Shown here piece after piece: positions 39,468-50,753 of a stretch of DNA of 64,000 nucleotides. Origin of the DNA: Onthophagus taurus (taxonomy: Eukaryota > Arthropoda > Insecta > Coleoptera > Scarabaeidae); contig NC_091976.1 in the NCBI RefSeq assembly GCF_036711975.1, positions 4,898,001 through 4,962,000 of the forward strand, read 5' to 3'. The stretch's first letter is position 1. The number at the start of each line of letters is the position of its first letter. The position numbers and the translations under genes are program-made. The notes beneath the pieces are model-generated. The model saw nothing but the letters and a program-made list of their open reading frames with translations. It was not told the DNA's origin and did not search any database.

Positions 39468-41483
39468 TCATATAAATTTCAAAAAATTTCTGAAGTTGTT
39501 TAGTTCAGTAATATCATTGATTAGTCTGTTATTGTTATTATTAACATTAATATGTAACTCTTCGTAGAGATCCATTTCTCTTGACTTCTTCAAGTGTAAC
39601 AAAAGTTTCATGTTTTCAAATTCTATTTTATGATTACAACTATTAATATGTTTATAAACAGCTGATGAGGGTTTAGTTAAATGTTCTTTAAAACGTTTAG
39701 AAATGTTACGACCGGTCTGTCCGATGTATACTTTATCACATTCTGGGCATTTAATTTCATATATACCACTCAACTCGTTACTGTTAAATTGATGTTTATT
39801 GTTGAAAATGTGTTTGTGAATCTTATTGTTGGAGACAAAGGCGGGGGTAAGGCCAAATTTATCTAAATTTTGTTTTAAGGGGTTAATAATTGTGGGGTGG
39901 TATGGTAATCCTATAAATTTTCTCTTGACTTTAATTTGTGGGTATATCAATTTATTAACCTGGGAATTGTGAACTTTAAAGTATATGCTCTGCATATCCT
40001 CTGGGGAATATCCGTTATTGAATCCCATTTTTAAAATCTTTTTTATTTCTTCTGTGAGATTATGGAGATTTAAGGGGATGTTATATATTCTATTGAAAAA
40101 GAATCTAAAACATGCCATTTTATGTTGTTCACAAGTAAATGACTTTTTTGGGATTATGGTATCGGTGGCGGTTGGCTTTCTAAATATATTAAATTCAATA
40201 GACCGTTTATTCATGTCTCTAGTAATTTCCAGGTCTAGGAAGTTAATGCTTTGGGACTGTTCCATTTCCAAAGTAAATTCTAAATTACTGATATTGTTAA
40301 AGAGGTTGAAAAGACCTTTAAGTTTGGCAGGACATCCTTCATAGACAACAAGAATGTCATCCACATATCTAGCGTAGAATGCTATATCTTTATTAAAAAG
40401 GTGATTTTTATTTGAGAAAAGTTCGGTTTCGAAATGATCAACAAAAATGTCAGCTAGTATTCCAGATATGGGGGATCCCATGGGTAAACCATCTTTCATT
40501 CTGTAAAATTTGTTTTCAAAGGTGAAGAAATTTTGATTGCATACTATTTCTAAGAGACCAATAAAGCTATTAATTTCTAATATATTTAATTTATTGTGGT
40601 CCTGAAAGTTGATTAAATGTTTTTTAATAAAATCAAGAGTTTGGTTGATGGAAATATTGGTATATAAATTCTTTATGTCAAATGAAACGAGTTTGCTGTT
40701 TTTATTTAGTTTAAAGTTTTTTAATTTATTGATCAAATCTGTAGAATTCTTAATAGTATGAGTAAATTTGTTGTGGAAATGTTTGTATAGAAAATTTTGA
40801 ATTAGTTTAGAGACTCTATTTGTTGGGGTATTTTGGTTGCTAATTATTGGTCTAATAGTTTTTTCGGGTTTGTGTAATTTTATAAGACATTTTAAAGTAG
40901 GTATGAGAGGATTCATTTCATTAGAATTAAATGAGTTAATATTAAATTTAGCTAGGTATGTTGAATTTTCTCTTAAATATTTCCTGATTATATTACTGAA
41001 TGTGATGGTGGGATTGTTTTTGATTTCGACAATATTGTTGTCCATAAAGAAGTCCGAAGCCTTTTTATTATAAGTGATTCTGTCTAAAATGACCGTGCCC
41101 GCACCCTTATCTCCTAGTGTGACTATTAAATTGTTATCTCTAATTTTTTCTTTGAAAAGTTTTAGATGTTTAATAAGAGTTGTGTGGTTTACATTATTAG
41201 ACTTAGGAACTTTATCGATATCTTCTATAAGTTTTTTGTTTTCTGTAAAAATTTGTTTAATATTAGGATTAAAGTTAAGTTGTGCTTCCATCTTTATTGC
41301 AAAATCTACTGGTTTAATTTTATTAGGGAGGGCAAATTTGTGTCCAAGTTTGAGGATGTCAATATCTTTCTCTTCGAAAGAGAAATCACTAAGGATGGTG
41401 TAACGTGGTGCAAATTTTATATCTTCGAGGCTAGTTATATCTATAACAATGTGAGGCTTTGAAACATCACATGTGGATAACAT
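39468..41483 (-). CDS. Penelope-like reverse transcriptase with GIY-YIG endonuclease (671 codons)
   Basis: This long uninterrupted minus-strand frame encodes an N-terminal region with the conserved LGDKGAGTVILDR (DKG) motif. The Penelope-type reverse transcriptase follows: KLVSFDIKNLYTNISI, LPMGSPISGILADIFV, and the catalytic YVDDILVVYEG. The C-terminal GIY-YIG endonuclease reads SGIYEIKCPECDKVYIGQTG, then RNISKRFKEHL, with the cysteine pair between GIY and YIG and a SCNHKIEFENM segment that are usual in this family. The enzyme nicks the target and copies its RNA at the break. The N-terminus is shorter than in full-length members and begins at the inversion junction, so it is likely 5'-truncated even though no stop is present. 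A distant N-terminal Penelope fragment is seen near 52.0 kb. Confidence 0.9.
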   Translation of the reverse strand: MLSTCDVSKPHIVIDITSLEDIKFAPRYTILSDFSFEEKDIDILKLGHKFALPNKIKPVDFAIKMEAQLNFNPNIKQIFTENKKLIEDIDKVPKSNNVNHTTLIKHLKLFKEKIRDNNLIVTLGDKGAGTVILDRITYNKKASDFFMDNNIVEIKNNPTITFSNIIRKYLRENSTYLAKFNINSFNSNEMNPLIPTLKCLIKLHKPEKTIRPIISNQNTPTNRVSKLIQNFLYKHFHNKFTHTIKNSTDLINKLKNFKLNKNSKLVSFDIKNLYTNISINQTLDFIKKHLINFQDHNKLNILEINSFIGLLEIVCNQNFFTFENKFYRMKDGLPMGSPISGILADIFVDHFETELFSNKNHLFNKDIAFYARYVDDILVVYEGCPAKLKGLFNLFNNISNLEFTLEMEQSQSINFLDLEITRDMNKRSIEFNIFRKPTATDTIIPKKSFTCEQHKMACFRFFFNRIYNIPLNLHNLTEEIKKILKMGFNNGYSPEDMQSIYFKVHNSQVNKLIYPQIKVKRKFIGLPYHPTIINPLKQNLDKFGLTPAFVSNNKIHKHIFNNKHQFNSNELSGIYEIKCPECDKVYIGQTGRNISKRFKEHLTKPSSAVYKHINSCNHKIEFENMKLLLHLKKSREMDLYEELHINVNNNNNRLINDITELNNFRNFLKFI

Positions 41484-42369
41484 TCTTGTTGTCTATGAAG
41501 GATGTCCTGCCAAACTTAAAGGTCTTTTCAACCTCTTTAACAATATCAGTAATTTAGAATTTACTTTGGAAATGGAACAGTCCCAAAGCATTAACTTCCT
41601 AGACCTGGAAATTACTAGAGACATGAATAAACGGTCTATTGAATTTAATATATTTAGAAAGCCAACCGCCACCGATACCATAATCCCAAAAAAGTCATTT
41701 ACTTGTGAACAACATAAAATGGCATGTTTTAGATTCTTTTTCAATAGAATATATAACATCCCCTTAAATCTCCATAATCTCACAGAAGAAATAAAAAAGA
41801 TTTTAAAAATGGGATTCAATAACGGATATTCCCTAGAGGATATGCAGAGCATATACTTTAAAGTTCACAATTCCCAGGTTAATAAATTGATATACCCACA
41901 AATTAAAGTCAAGAGAAAATTTATAGGATTACCATACCACCCCACAATTATTAACCCCTTAAAACAAAATTTAGAAAAATTTGGCCTTGCCCCCGCCTTT
42001 GTCTCCAACAATAAGATTCACAAACACATTTTCAACAATAAACATCAATTTAACAGTAACGAGTTGAGTGGTATATATGAAATTAAATGCCCAGAATGTG
42101 ATAAAGTATACATCGGACAGACCGGTCGTAACATTTCTAAACGTTTTAAAGAACATTTAACTAAACCCTCATCAGCTGTTTATAAACATATTAATAGTTG
42201 TAATCATAAAATAGAATTTGAAAACATGAAACTTTTGTTACACTTGAAGAAGTCAAGAGAAATGGATCTCTACGAAGAGTTACATATTAATGTTAATAAT
42301 AACAATAACAGACTAATCAATGATATTACTGAACTAAACAACTTCAGAAATTTTTTGAAATTTATATGA
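41473..42369 (+). pseudogene. 5'-truncated Penelope copy (end of RT plus GIY-YIG endonuclease)
   Basis: A 298-codon frame starts at the junction inside the RT catalytic motif (ILVVYEGCPAKLKGL) and then matches the minus-strand copy almost residue for residue to the final LNNFRNFLKFI. Differences seen include SPED to SLED, LDKFGLTPAF to LEKFGLAPAF, and little else. The catalytic YVDD pair is lost at the junction, so no reverse transcriptase is made. The endonuclease part is intact. Confidence 0.9.
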
Positions 42370-43062
42370 GGTTTTTTCACCCTGATGGAAGTTCTTTTGT
42401 ATTTCGATTTCCCCTCTTCCCCAACTTTTTCTCTATATATACCTTTTTTCCATAACATCAAAATTTATAAAAGATAGGTTTTTTTAAAAAAATTAAAGTT
42501 TTTAAATAAATTTTCCCCCCCCCCTACTATTTTTAAATTTCCCTCACAAATAACGACTAACTACCCATAATTCAGTCCACCACAATTTTTCTTACGTCGT
42601 GGTTGGACCCGCACTTTGCCCCAGAATAAAATCTCATTCTGTAAGTTTATAGTTAGAAACAATTTCAAAGGAATCATTTAAAATTTAACCTTTTTTCTCT
42701 TACAGTATAACTTTTCAAAACTTTTTGATATCCTAGAAATACAAAAGAATTTTAGCGATGAAACAAGTAAGTAGCCATTTTGACTTCTTCAACGTGACCT
42801 TGCAGAAATGCACCATGTGTTTTTTAGATTTTTTAATTTTTGGAATAATTTTCGACACGTACAATAATTGTTATTAACATCCCTTAAGGCTTTACATTTT
42901 AAATCTAACCGTTGATCTGTCCAAACTTATATATTTTTGAAGTAATCGAATTCATTCGACGATGAATATTTTTCCCTTTTCTGATTTTGTTTCCTAAAAA
43001 CTTGACGGTAAATAATAGATATAATGTTGTAACTTAGTCATTACCTTGTTTTGTTTCTAGTT

Positions 43063-43103
43063 GTGCCTGAGGAAGAGACTTTAAGTCTCGAAACATGTAG
43101 CAC
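43063..43103 (+). ncRNA. Hammerhead-like ribozyme motif at Penelope end (plus copy)
   Basis: GTGC (43063-43066) pairs with GCAC (43100-43103). Between them are CTGAGGA, an extra A, GAGAC-TTTAA-GTCTC, GAAA, and the palindrome ACATGT followed by A. Hammerheads with a very short stem III are known from Penelope-like elements and act as dimers. The extra base at the start of stem II departs from the consensus. Confidence 0.45.
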
Positions 43104-43159
43104 TTATATAAAAATAAATTTCTTTCATCGTTTCTCTTCGAGTATAATTTTATTACAAC

Positions 43160-43480
43160 TCACGATGAATTTGGAATCGATCATTGCCAAAAAGGGTGTT
43201 GTACTCCTTTTTTTAAAAATCAAGAGTCAAGCTTAATAGATATAAATTCTTTTAACCTTAACCAAATCAAACTAATTTTGTTTTTGCAAAACTAAAACGA
43301 CTTTTGTTATTTGATTTCTGACTTCTATAGCAGCATGGTTCACAAGGAATACATTATTAAAAAAATCACCATTAAATTGCGAAATTGGGAACGAGTTTAA
43401 CATTTTCAAAAATATGTCTATTACTACTTAATTAAGAGACATAAAATTTTTTCTTATTTTTCCCAGAACAGGCATGGGTT
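43160..43480. other. No gene seen
   Basis: Short AT-rich spacer between the Penelope pair and the piggyBac-like remnant. Confidence 0.4.
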
Positions 43481-43489
43481 GGCCACTCA

Positions 43490-44989
43490 CCCGGTGTCCG
43501 CTGGACGTTGAATTTCGGGACACCTGTATACTGGGAAAAGAGATAAAGCAGAAGGTTATCCAGACTTAGGTGCAAGCGCGAATGTTGTTTTTCAAATCTA
43601 AAAAAGATGTATAAATCACGTAATATTTTGTGACAATTGGTTTTCATCTCAAAAACTATTCGTTGAACTGGCCAAAAATGGGTTCCCAGTTTTGGGCACA
43701 ATTCGTATCAATCATTGAGGTCTTATATATAATCTAGAGTGCGTATGCTGTTGTCCCCACCACGCCTAAAATGAAGCCAGAAAGGTCGCCATGTTAGATG
43801 TACCAACTTAGCGGGAAATTCGAAATTCTTATATATACTTATGCAAGAATTTACATTATTATAAACTGGAAAGGCAGAAAATAATAACCAAAACAAAACA
43901 TTAATTTTTTATTGATAAATAATTATTAATTATATGATATTTTAAAAGAACTTAATAATTTTTAGCCATAACCCTTATAATTAACAAAAACTAAGAAGAA
44001 AATATTTAAAGCAATTCCGATTGATCACGTTAACCTTTGCTTATAACTAATTGTTAGTTTATTTTAAAAAAACTGAACAGTCCTTAATAATAAACTTTAC
44101 TTGAACTTCAATTGAAGACCTTGCTGCAAGAAGGGAGTAGCTCCATTTATCAAGAGAAGGAGTTGTCCCCTTCTTATACCGAGGTCTTTAATTGTTAATT
44201 CCAAGTCCAGTAACCAGAAACATTTTATGGACTGTTGTAAATAATCGTCCAACCTATCAAATTATAAAAAACATATGTGAAACGAAAAGAATTCGAAAAC
44301 TCAACAAAAATCAAATTTTAATAAAAATAACAATATGTTTATGAGAATTGTGAGGTTATAATTGTAGGTACAATAGAGACTTGAAATTATAGCTAAGTTC
44401 AGGTCGGTACATCCAACATGTCTGACTTTCTGATTACCCCCACCACCACCAGATACGCTCTCTAGATTATATATAAGACCTCAATGGTATCAATAGATTC
44501 CCTGGACTAACTTTTGCTCAGGATGTTATGAAGAAGAAAGGCAAAGGAACTTTAGAGGCATAAGAAATAACTCTTGACAATATTTGTATATGGGCTGTAA
44601 AATAGATCGACAACAGATCTGTTCATGTGGCCAGCACATTATCTAGTGCTTATCCACTAACCAATGTGAAACGATGGGACGGAAATTCAAAGGTTTCTAT
44701 TGTAGTAAAATGTCCACAAATGGTGACAACTTATAATAAATTTATGGGAGGTGTGGACTTACTAGATGCTCTAATATCATACTACCTTATCCATATTAGA
44801 TCAAGAATATTAGATCATTTTATTGATCTAGTAATTGTCAACTACTGGTTGCTTTACCGCCGAGACTGTGAACCTTTAGGTTTAGTAAACAAGAGTAGAC
44901 CATTGTGTAAGGAAGGAAATGCGACGAATACTAAGAAAAGAAGAAAAAGGGCCCAACAGCTGCTCATCCCTCAAAATGTATTCAATTAG
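43490..44989 (+). pseudogene. PiggyBac-like transposase remnant, split by a MITE
   Basis: Before the MITE, frames near 43550-43715 show EGYPDLGASANVVFQI and CDNWFSSQKLFVELAKNGFP then VLGTIRIN, the region of the second catalytic Asp. After it, the frame to 44989 shows RFPGLTFAQDVMKKKGKGT, VASTLSSAYPLTNVKRWDG, and NKFMGGVDLLDALISYY with the third Asp, ending in a lysine-rich tail. Two stops and one frameshift are visible besides the insertion. The MITE 43716-44485 duplicated GTATCAAT at the break, so the original reading can be placed exactly. Confidence 0.8.
43716..44485. mobile_element. MITE, copy 1, with 8-bp target duplication
   Basis: Ends CATTGAGGTCTTATATATAA and TTATATATAAGACCTCAATG are inverted repeats, extending to CTAGAG. 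The flanking GTATCAAT appears on both sides. A second copy of the family lies at 61771-62510. The 8-bp duplication points to a hAT or P-type transposase acting in trans. The interior is non-coding. Confidence 0.9.
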
Positions 44990-46440
44990 ATGGGGTGAAC
45001 CATTGGCCAGCAGTTCTTGAAACCCGACAACAATGTACAAAAATTATGTCCGAGTAATGGCGAAACAAAGATATGCTGTAATAAATACAGAGTAAATTTA
45101 TGTTTAAATCAAAATAATAATTGTTTCCAAGAATTTCATTTGAATCAAATAATAATTTTACTTGAATGACGTTTGTATCAAATTTGCTACAAACCCCTAA
45201 AACCATATCTCAGCTTCAGGCTGTTATGTTTTTATAAAAATTTAATAATTTATTCATTTAAATTTTAATTTAAATGAATTAATTCGGCGGTTAAGAGGTT
45301 AACTTTTATTGACATGTTTTTCTTTCTTATGATTAAATTTTATTATTTTTTGTATCATTTATAGTACTTTGTTTATTTCAAATCATTTGATAATAATAAA
45401 ATAAACGTTTTAAAAATATTCTCTTTTTTTTAATTAATATAATTAATTAATTAATTAATATAAAAGTACAGTTAATTCAACAAAAATATTATTATTTTCG
45501 TGTTCAGGAGACCAAAATTACCTAAAAAACTAACCAATCGTAGAATGAGTGTTGCCCTGTGATATTAATGATTATTTATGGACAAATTATCCGAACTTTG
45601 AGAACCTCAAAGCATGATACAAAATTTTAAAATTAAAATTTTCGCTTTATAATTCGAACAACTTGTACATTATCCGCCAACTTTTAACATCTACATGTTT
45701 AAATTAATTTTTTGTAATTCGCGACGGTAATGAAAGCTATAACAGTACTCAAACGGGTGCTATAATGAGACTCCTTACAGCATCCGATGCTGTAATGAGA
45801 TTTTAGTAACATTTTATGGAACCAGTTCAAGTTGGTGACATTGGGTCATTAATTTTTCTAGTTATCAATGTGACAATGTTTGTCTACGGATGTTTAAACA
45901 CGTTCTTAGTATCGAATACAAGGCCCACAATGATGAGGACATTGAACTCTGAGCAATTTCTCTTATTTTGGGAGGTGTACATGAAACATTTTTGTCAGGT
46001 CAATACATTTTGTGTTTTGACAATTTCTAATTGTCAATTCAAATTTCTATTTTCAAGTGTTACAGTGTTACCAACTGCTACATATCTATTTCCCTACATT
46101 GTTAAAATTTATTTTATTTTTGAGAAAAAAAAAAGGATAAAACCGCGAATTACAAAAAATAGCATAAAAAACACGTTTCATAAGACTTAAAGCACTCATT
46201 CATTAAAAAACTCGTGGCTTCGCCACTCGTTTTTCAACTTGAATTCGTGCTTTTCAAATGTGTCTTACGAAACTTGTTTTTTAATATACTATTATGACAG
46301 GCTAAATCCTATAATGAAAATGCATTGAATTGAACCATTGTATTCAAAGTTTAATTTTACTTGGTTTTTACATAACTATACTTCGAAATACGCAGTTATA
46401 AATAGTTATAATCGTCACATACATTCTTTAAAACCATTCT
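44990..46440. other. Non-coding with an inverted repeat at 46155-46275
   Basis: No credible gene. Around 46155-46275, AAAAAACACGTTTCATAAGAC is matched in inverted orientation by GTCTTACGAAACTTGTTTTTT, with CTCGTGGCTTCGCCACTCG between, which looks like a small foldback element. Confidence 0.45.
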
Positions 46441-47050
46441 TTTGTGGTTGATACGATAACTCCAACTTACATAAACAACTTTAGTATTTTTTTGCATAAC
46501 ATTCTTTAATTGTTTTACTGAAAGGCTGATAACCTTGGTAGCTGGTTATGGCAAGATAACGCGCACTAACGTAAGCAAAAAGCGCATTACTTATATGCTG
46601 CTTAGTGTATGTACATACACAGGATGGGTTAGTTTTTAATTGGGAAACTTTACTAGGATATAGTACTTGCCAAAATAACACAAGTTTTTTATATAAACAT
46701 AGAGTCCCTCAAAAACTCTTTTGTTTTCGAGCTATGAGCGTTCAAAGTTGTCAAAAATTTATTTACGCGAAAACTATTTTTTTACGGAAAAAACTAAAGA
46801 GACATGAAAAAATTACCATTAAAGAATGAGCTTTAAAACTCATCTTTTCTTATGTTAGTATTCCAATGCCTTAAAAAATCGTTATTCAAAAACGCAAATA
46901 AGCTTTTTATGTGGTTGATAAGATAACCCCAACTTACGTAAACAACTTTGGAATTGTTTTGCAAAACATTCTTTAAAGATTTTACTGAAACGCAAATAAC
47001 CTTGGTATGGGGTTATGATAAGATAATGAGAACTAACGTATAAATTTCGT
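46441..47050. repeat. Direct repeat pair of about 130 bp
   Basis: Bases 46443-46575 and 46911-47045 share GTGGTTGATA-GATAAC-CCAACTTAC-TAAACAACTTT, AACATTCTTTAA and ATAACCTTGGTA in the same order. The copies are about 465 bases apart and diverged. Confidence 0.7.
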
Positions 47051-47059
47051 CATTTTTAA

Positions 47060-48010
47060 CATTTTTGCAAATTATTCGCAAACCATACAATAAACAATTT
47101 ATTTGACATGATCACAACCAATCACAACCTAGTCAAGTAGTGTGGCTTAATACACATCGAATGAAGTTTGTACCTTGAAATTTAGAAGTCAAGAAAGCCT
47201 ATATCACAACCGATAGGACACCCGGTATATAAGTTATAAGTATATAAGTTTATATTCAATTTTAAAAATTTTTTATAAAAATTCTTACCTCATCCAAGCA
47301 GACGTCTTGTTCTTAATCACCTTCGAAATGCAGAATTGAAACTCTGCCTCTTTCTTATATTTATTCGATGACAATTGATGGAAGTTTTGACGTAAATGTT
47401 ACAAGAGACATTCCATAAGCTATATTTGGACATTTCTACGTTATTTTTGAAAACAAATTCTTAACACCACAACAGAAGCTTCTTCGAAGCCAGCTCTTCG
47501 TGGAATGGGTGGAATGTAATGAGTAAGCACCAAGAGCACCACGTACGCTTAATGCATTAATGCGAGAACGTGCAGAATGCAAGGTCAACGAAATTGTTCA
47601 TGCGTCACTGAAACGATATCTGGTGGCTAGCATAGTTTGGTTTCCCATTAATAGATGGCATGATTTACATTATTTTGCATTTTTAGATACAATTTGTTTT
47701 AATTTTGTATATATTTGTTAAAAGCAGTATTTAATTACAAAGATAATTTAATATTTTAAGTATGATGCAGTTAACACATGGTTTACGTGAACATGAATCG
47801 GCGTTGTCCTATCCCAACATGCGTATGTACAGTCTCACGCAAAAGTAATCCTTTAAAGTTATAAATCATTTCCATACATTTTCTTCCAAAAAAAAAAGTA
47901 ACCAGAAGGAGTCACATATCTTAAAACGAATTTCTTATATATTTTCTGCCGCTTTCAAAACCTCAAACACGTCAGTGATTAAAAAAACGTTTAAGCCAAC
48001 ATAAGAGTGA
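47060..48010. other. No gene seen
   Basis: Mixed non-coding DNA. A splice-like GTAAGAAT (minus strand near 47287) precedes a short open segment, but nothing recognisable. Confidence 0.35.
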
Positions 48011-48011
48011 T

Positions 48012-48209
48012 ATAAAAATTTACAAAAAAGGTTGTGCGTTGGCACACCATAGTTTGGACACTGGTCACATCGTTAATTTTGCTGATACAAAAATCTCAGA
48101 TAAAGAAGACAATTACCATAATCGTTTGTTTTTGGAAATGTTTCATATTGTTATTCAAAACGGTACGGTTAACTTCAGAACTGATATAGATTCACGTAGC
48201 GATATTTAG
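48012..48209 (+). pseudogene. Penelope-like endonuclease C-terminal fragment
   Basis: The segment SDIKIYKKGCALAHHSLDTG followed by HIVNF and RLFLEMFHIV is the C-terminal half of a GIY-YIG domain of a different Penelope or retron-like lineage from that at 39-42 kb. It ends at TAG 48207-48209. Confidence 0.5.
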
Positions 48210-48559
48210 TCTTGTATTTTTGAAATATACAATAATAAAAAAGAATTTATCTTTGGTTTTAAATTTTTTTGGTTTTGATGTAAATTTTTTGTGCAACTTC
48301 ACGTAGTAACGATAAATTTTCTGCGCTTATACTAGCGTGAAATCTATTCCCATAATATATGTGCAAAAAATGACTCCTTTGTTTTCGCGTTTAAGTGTAT
48401 AATTTTCACATAAATTTCATTATACGAAGTAGTTTTTATGACACGTTACGTTATTACAGATGACTTACGACTACATTTGAGATAAAAGTAAAATAGGTAA
48501 TACTCATTTTAGGGTAAAACTTCTTATTATAACTGTTTTTATCCTAGCTTTTGTTTACT

Positions 48560-49705
48560 CAATAATGTTAGAGAGTGATGAAGAAATTTTGATAAGCGTG
48601 AAAGTGATTTTTCAGTGCCATGGTTCTATGATTCTGATTCAGAGATCGAAAATGTCATTGAACTGACAGAATTTCTTCCCATAAATGTAGGAAATCCACC
48701 ACCTTGATCGACAAGGTTTCCTTTTAGCGACACAGCTGGTGTAAATTTCCAATTTGACGATGATGCTGAGGAATCAATTTTACGCTATTTTGATTTTTTT
48801 TGGAATACGAAAATCCTGCACCTTCTTACAACAAGGATTTGATTGAAACACCATTTTTCGCAAAAGTTATGTCCTGTAGGCAGTTTAATTTATTGAAGAG
48901 TTGTAACCTTTTACAGACAATTTGCGATATAATGCAAAAACGCACCCACATCCGAAACTAAATAAATTATGACCTGTTCTTCAACATCTAAATAAAAAAT
49001 GTTCTTCTGCGATTACACTCGAAATAGATGTAACAATAGACGAGAGTCTTATGTTCTATAAGGGTAGATTGAGTTGGATTCCCGGATGGGTGGAAATCGG
49101 GTTAATTGACAATAATTATAAAGAGCAGGGAATGCGAACACAAATTCATAAACAATTTTTATACTTCCCCGACACTTGCGGACATATACAAAACCGATAT
49201 ATTTGGTACTATGAAATTGAACAGAAAAGATGTGCCGAAAGATCTGCAAAAGAAAAAGTTTGTTGATAAAAAGAGAAATAATGGCATACCAGAGAGGAAA
49301 AGTTTGTGTAATGAAATGGAAAGATAAAAAGGACGTTGGCTTGTTATCGACAATTCACAATACAGAAATGATAGAAGTTGATGATGAAGTTAGAATGAAA
49401 GAAGGCAAGATTCTAAAAACATTCCAAAATTTATCAATGATTACAACAATTCTATGGGCAGTGTTGTCAAACTTGATCAACATCTAACAAATTATCCTAT
49501 TATCAAAAAGTGCGGAAAGAAATGTTATTATAAAATGTTTCAACACCTTTTTGATCAGACAATTTGGAATTATTTTGTTATAGTATATTCAAAACAGGGA
49601 GGTCTAAAATCTCGATTAGATTGTTCAAAAAATTATCAAAAAAATATGGAAAAGTTGAAGAAAAACCCGAACGTCTATCAGCAACACCGTCTCCAATAGA
49701 AGAGA
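48560..49705 (+). pseudogene. PiggyBac-like transposase remnant (lineage 2)
   Basis: The order of segments is TIDESLMFYKGRLSWIPGW with the first catalytic Asp (near 49036), then fragments around GMRTQIHKQFLYF and GYI-like ends. Next is a frame with GSVVKLDQHLTNYPIIKKCG and KKCYYKMFQHLFDQTIWNYF (near 49455-49590) that holds the region of the third Asp, replaced or shifted. Many frameshifts occur. The parent differs from the piggyBac at 54.9-57.6 kb. Confidence 0.7.
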
Positions 49706-49859
49706 AAAGAGATTAGATACTGTCCAGATTGTAATGTAGGATTGTGCATTAAATTTTTGTTTTAAAATATATCATACCCAAATTTTTTATTGAATAAATT
49801 TAACTATTTTAAAATGAAATCATTTTATTTCTTGTTTTTTACTTAATTTCAGATTCCTT

Positions 49860-50433
49860 ACTAGATGTAGATGTAGATTTAGAATTACCCAGTACATGCC
49901 TAATAAACCAGACAAATTTGGTATCAAGTTCTGGTTAGCATCTAATGTAAATAGCAAAGAGAGATTGTCTCTCTGAAATTAATAAGACCATATAGAGAAT
50001 GTGGAAATATAACCACGGATAATTTTTTCACAAGCATGTTTCTAGCGACAAAACTTTTAGGGAAGAAAATTACGATTGTTGGGACGATTAGAGGAAATAG
50101 AAGATAAATTTTCAGTATCTTATATTTGGCTGGGATAAATGCATGGGTTTTATATAAAGAAACCACGAGAGACAAAATTTTGAGGCAAGATTTTTTATTT
50201 GAACTAGCAGAAGAACTTGCTAGCGAATATCAAAAAAAGCTACAGTTCAGCAAAGAAGATTGACCAACACCCGTCACAAATACAATTACAGGTTCATGTA
50301 AACGGAAAACATGTCAAATAAGATATTGTAAAGACAATAAGACTAACAGAATATGTCTAAAGTGTAAAAAATATGTATGTGGAAAATGTACAAACCAAAA
50401 ACCTATTTGTAAAAAATGCGGCGAAAACGAATA
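49860..50433 (+). pseudogene. PiggyBac-like transposase remnant (lineage 3) with Cys-rich tail
   Basis: Segments include TQYMPNKPDKFGIKFWLASN, EDKFSVSYIWLG and the C-terminal zinc-binding tail CKRKTCQIRYC, CLKCKKYVCGKC and CKKCGENE at 50300-50430. The cysteine-rich tail is typical of piggyBac transposases, where it binds the element ends. The middle is decayed. It abuts lineage 2 in the same orientation. Confidence 0.7.
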
Positions 50434-50753
50434 AAATTTACATTATATACCTGTGAATAAAAGAAACTATGTTTTTATTACATCAAATTAACTATTATTT
50501 ACTTATAGTTTAGAATATATTGGTTGTGTTAAAGGCCGGTCATTTGACTGATCGCGGTAGGAACAGGTATTCGTGAAGTGTCGGTAGAAATAGTGTTAAG
50601 AATCACCAGACATTTTCACTCTGCCTCTCTCGATTGAGATGAAAAACACACAATGATTTTTTCAAGAGATTCCCATTTTACTAAGCTGGTTATCAATGCT
50701 CATCACAGACGGATGTTGCATTGTGATCAGTGTTGTTGTAATGTATTGTTGAG

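Larger units (their letters stand above)
38678..43159. mobile_element. Head-to-head pair of Penelope-like retroelements
   Basis: The left arm (38678 to about 40363) is the inverted, nearly identical copy of the right arm (about 41473-43159). Both arms have the same length by coordinates, roughly 1.69 kb, so there are essentially no net indels. The minus-strand copy continues another 1.1 kb (to 41483) toward the junction, whereas the plus-strand copy is 5'-truncated right at the YVDD catalytic motif. Tail-to-end inverted partial copies are typical of how Penelope-like elements integrate. Each outer end carries a hammerhead-like motif. Confidence 0.9.

Noticed and set aside
39985-41462. Several plus-strand frames across the Penelope region
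   Set aside because: They are antisense of the 671-codon reverse transcriptase frame. The same frames appear inverted opposite the second copy, confirming they are shadows.
45816-46190. A 124-codon frame with hydrophobic stretches as a membrane protein
   Set aside because: It runs into a foldback repeat, has low-complexity lysine ends and no recognisable family. Its composition fits AT-rich non-coding DNA.
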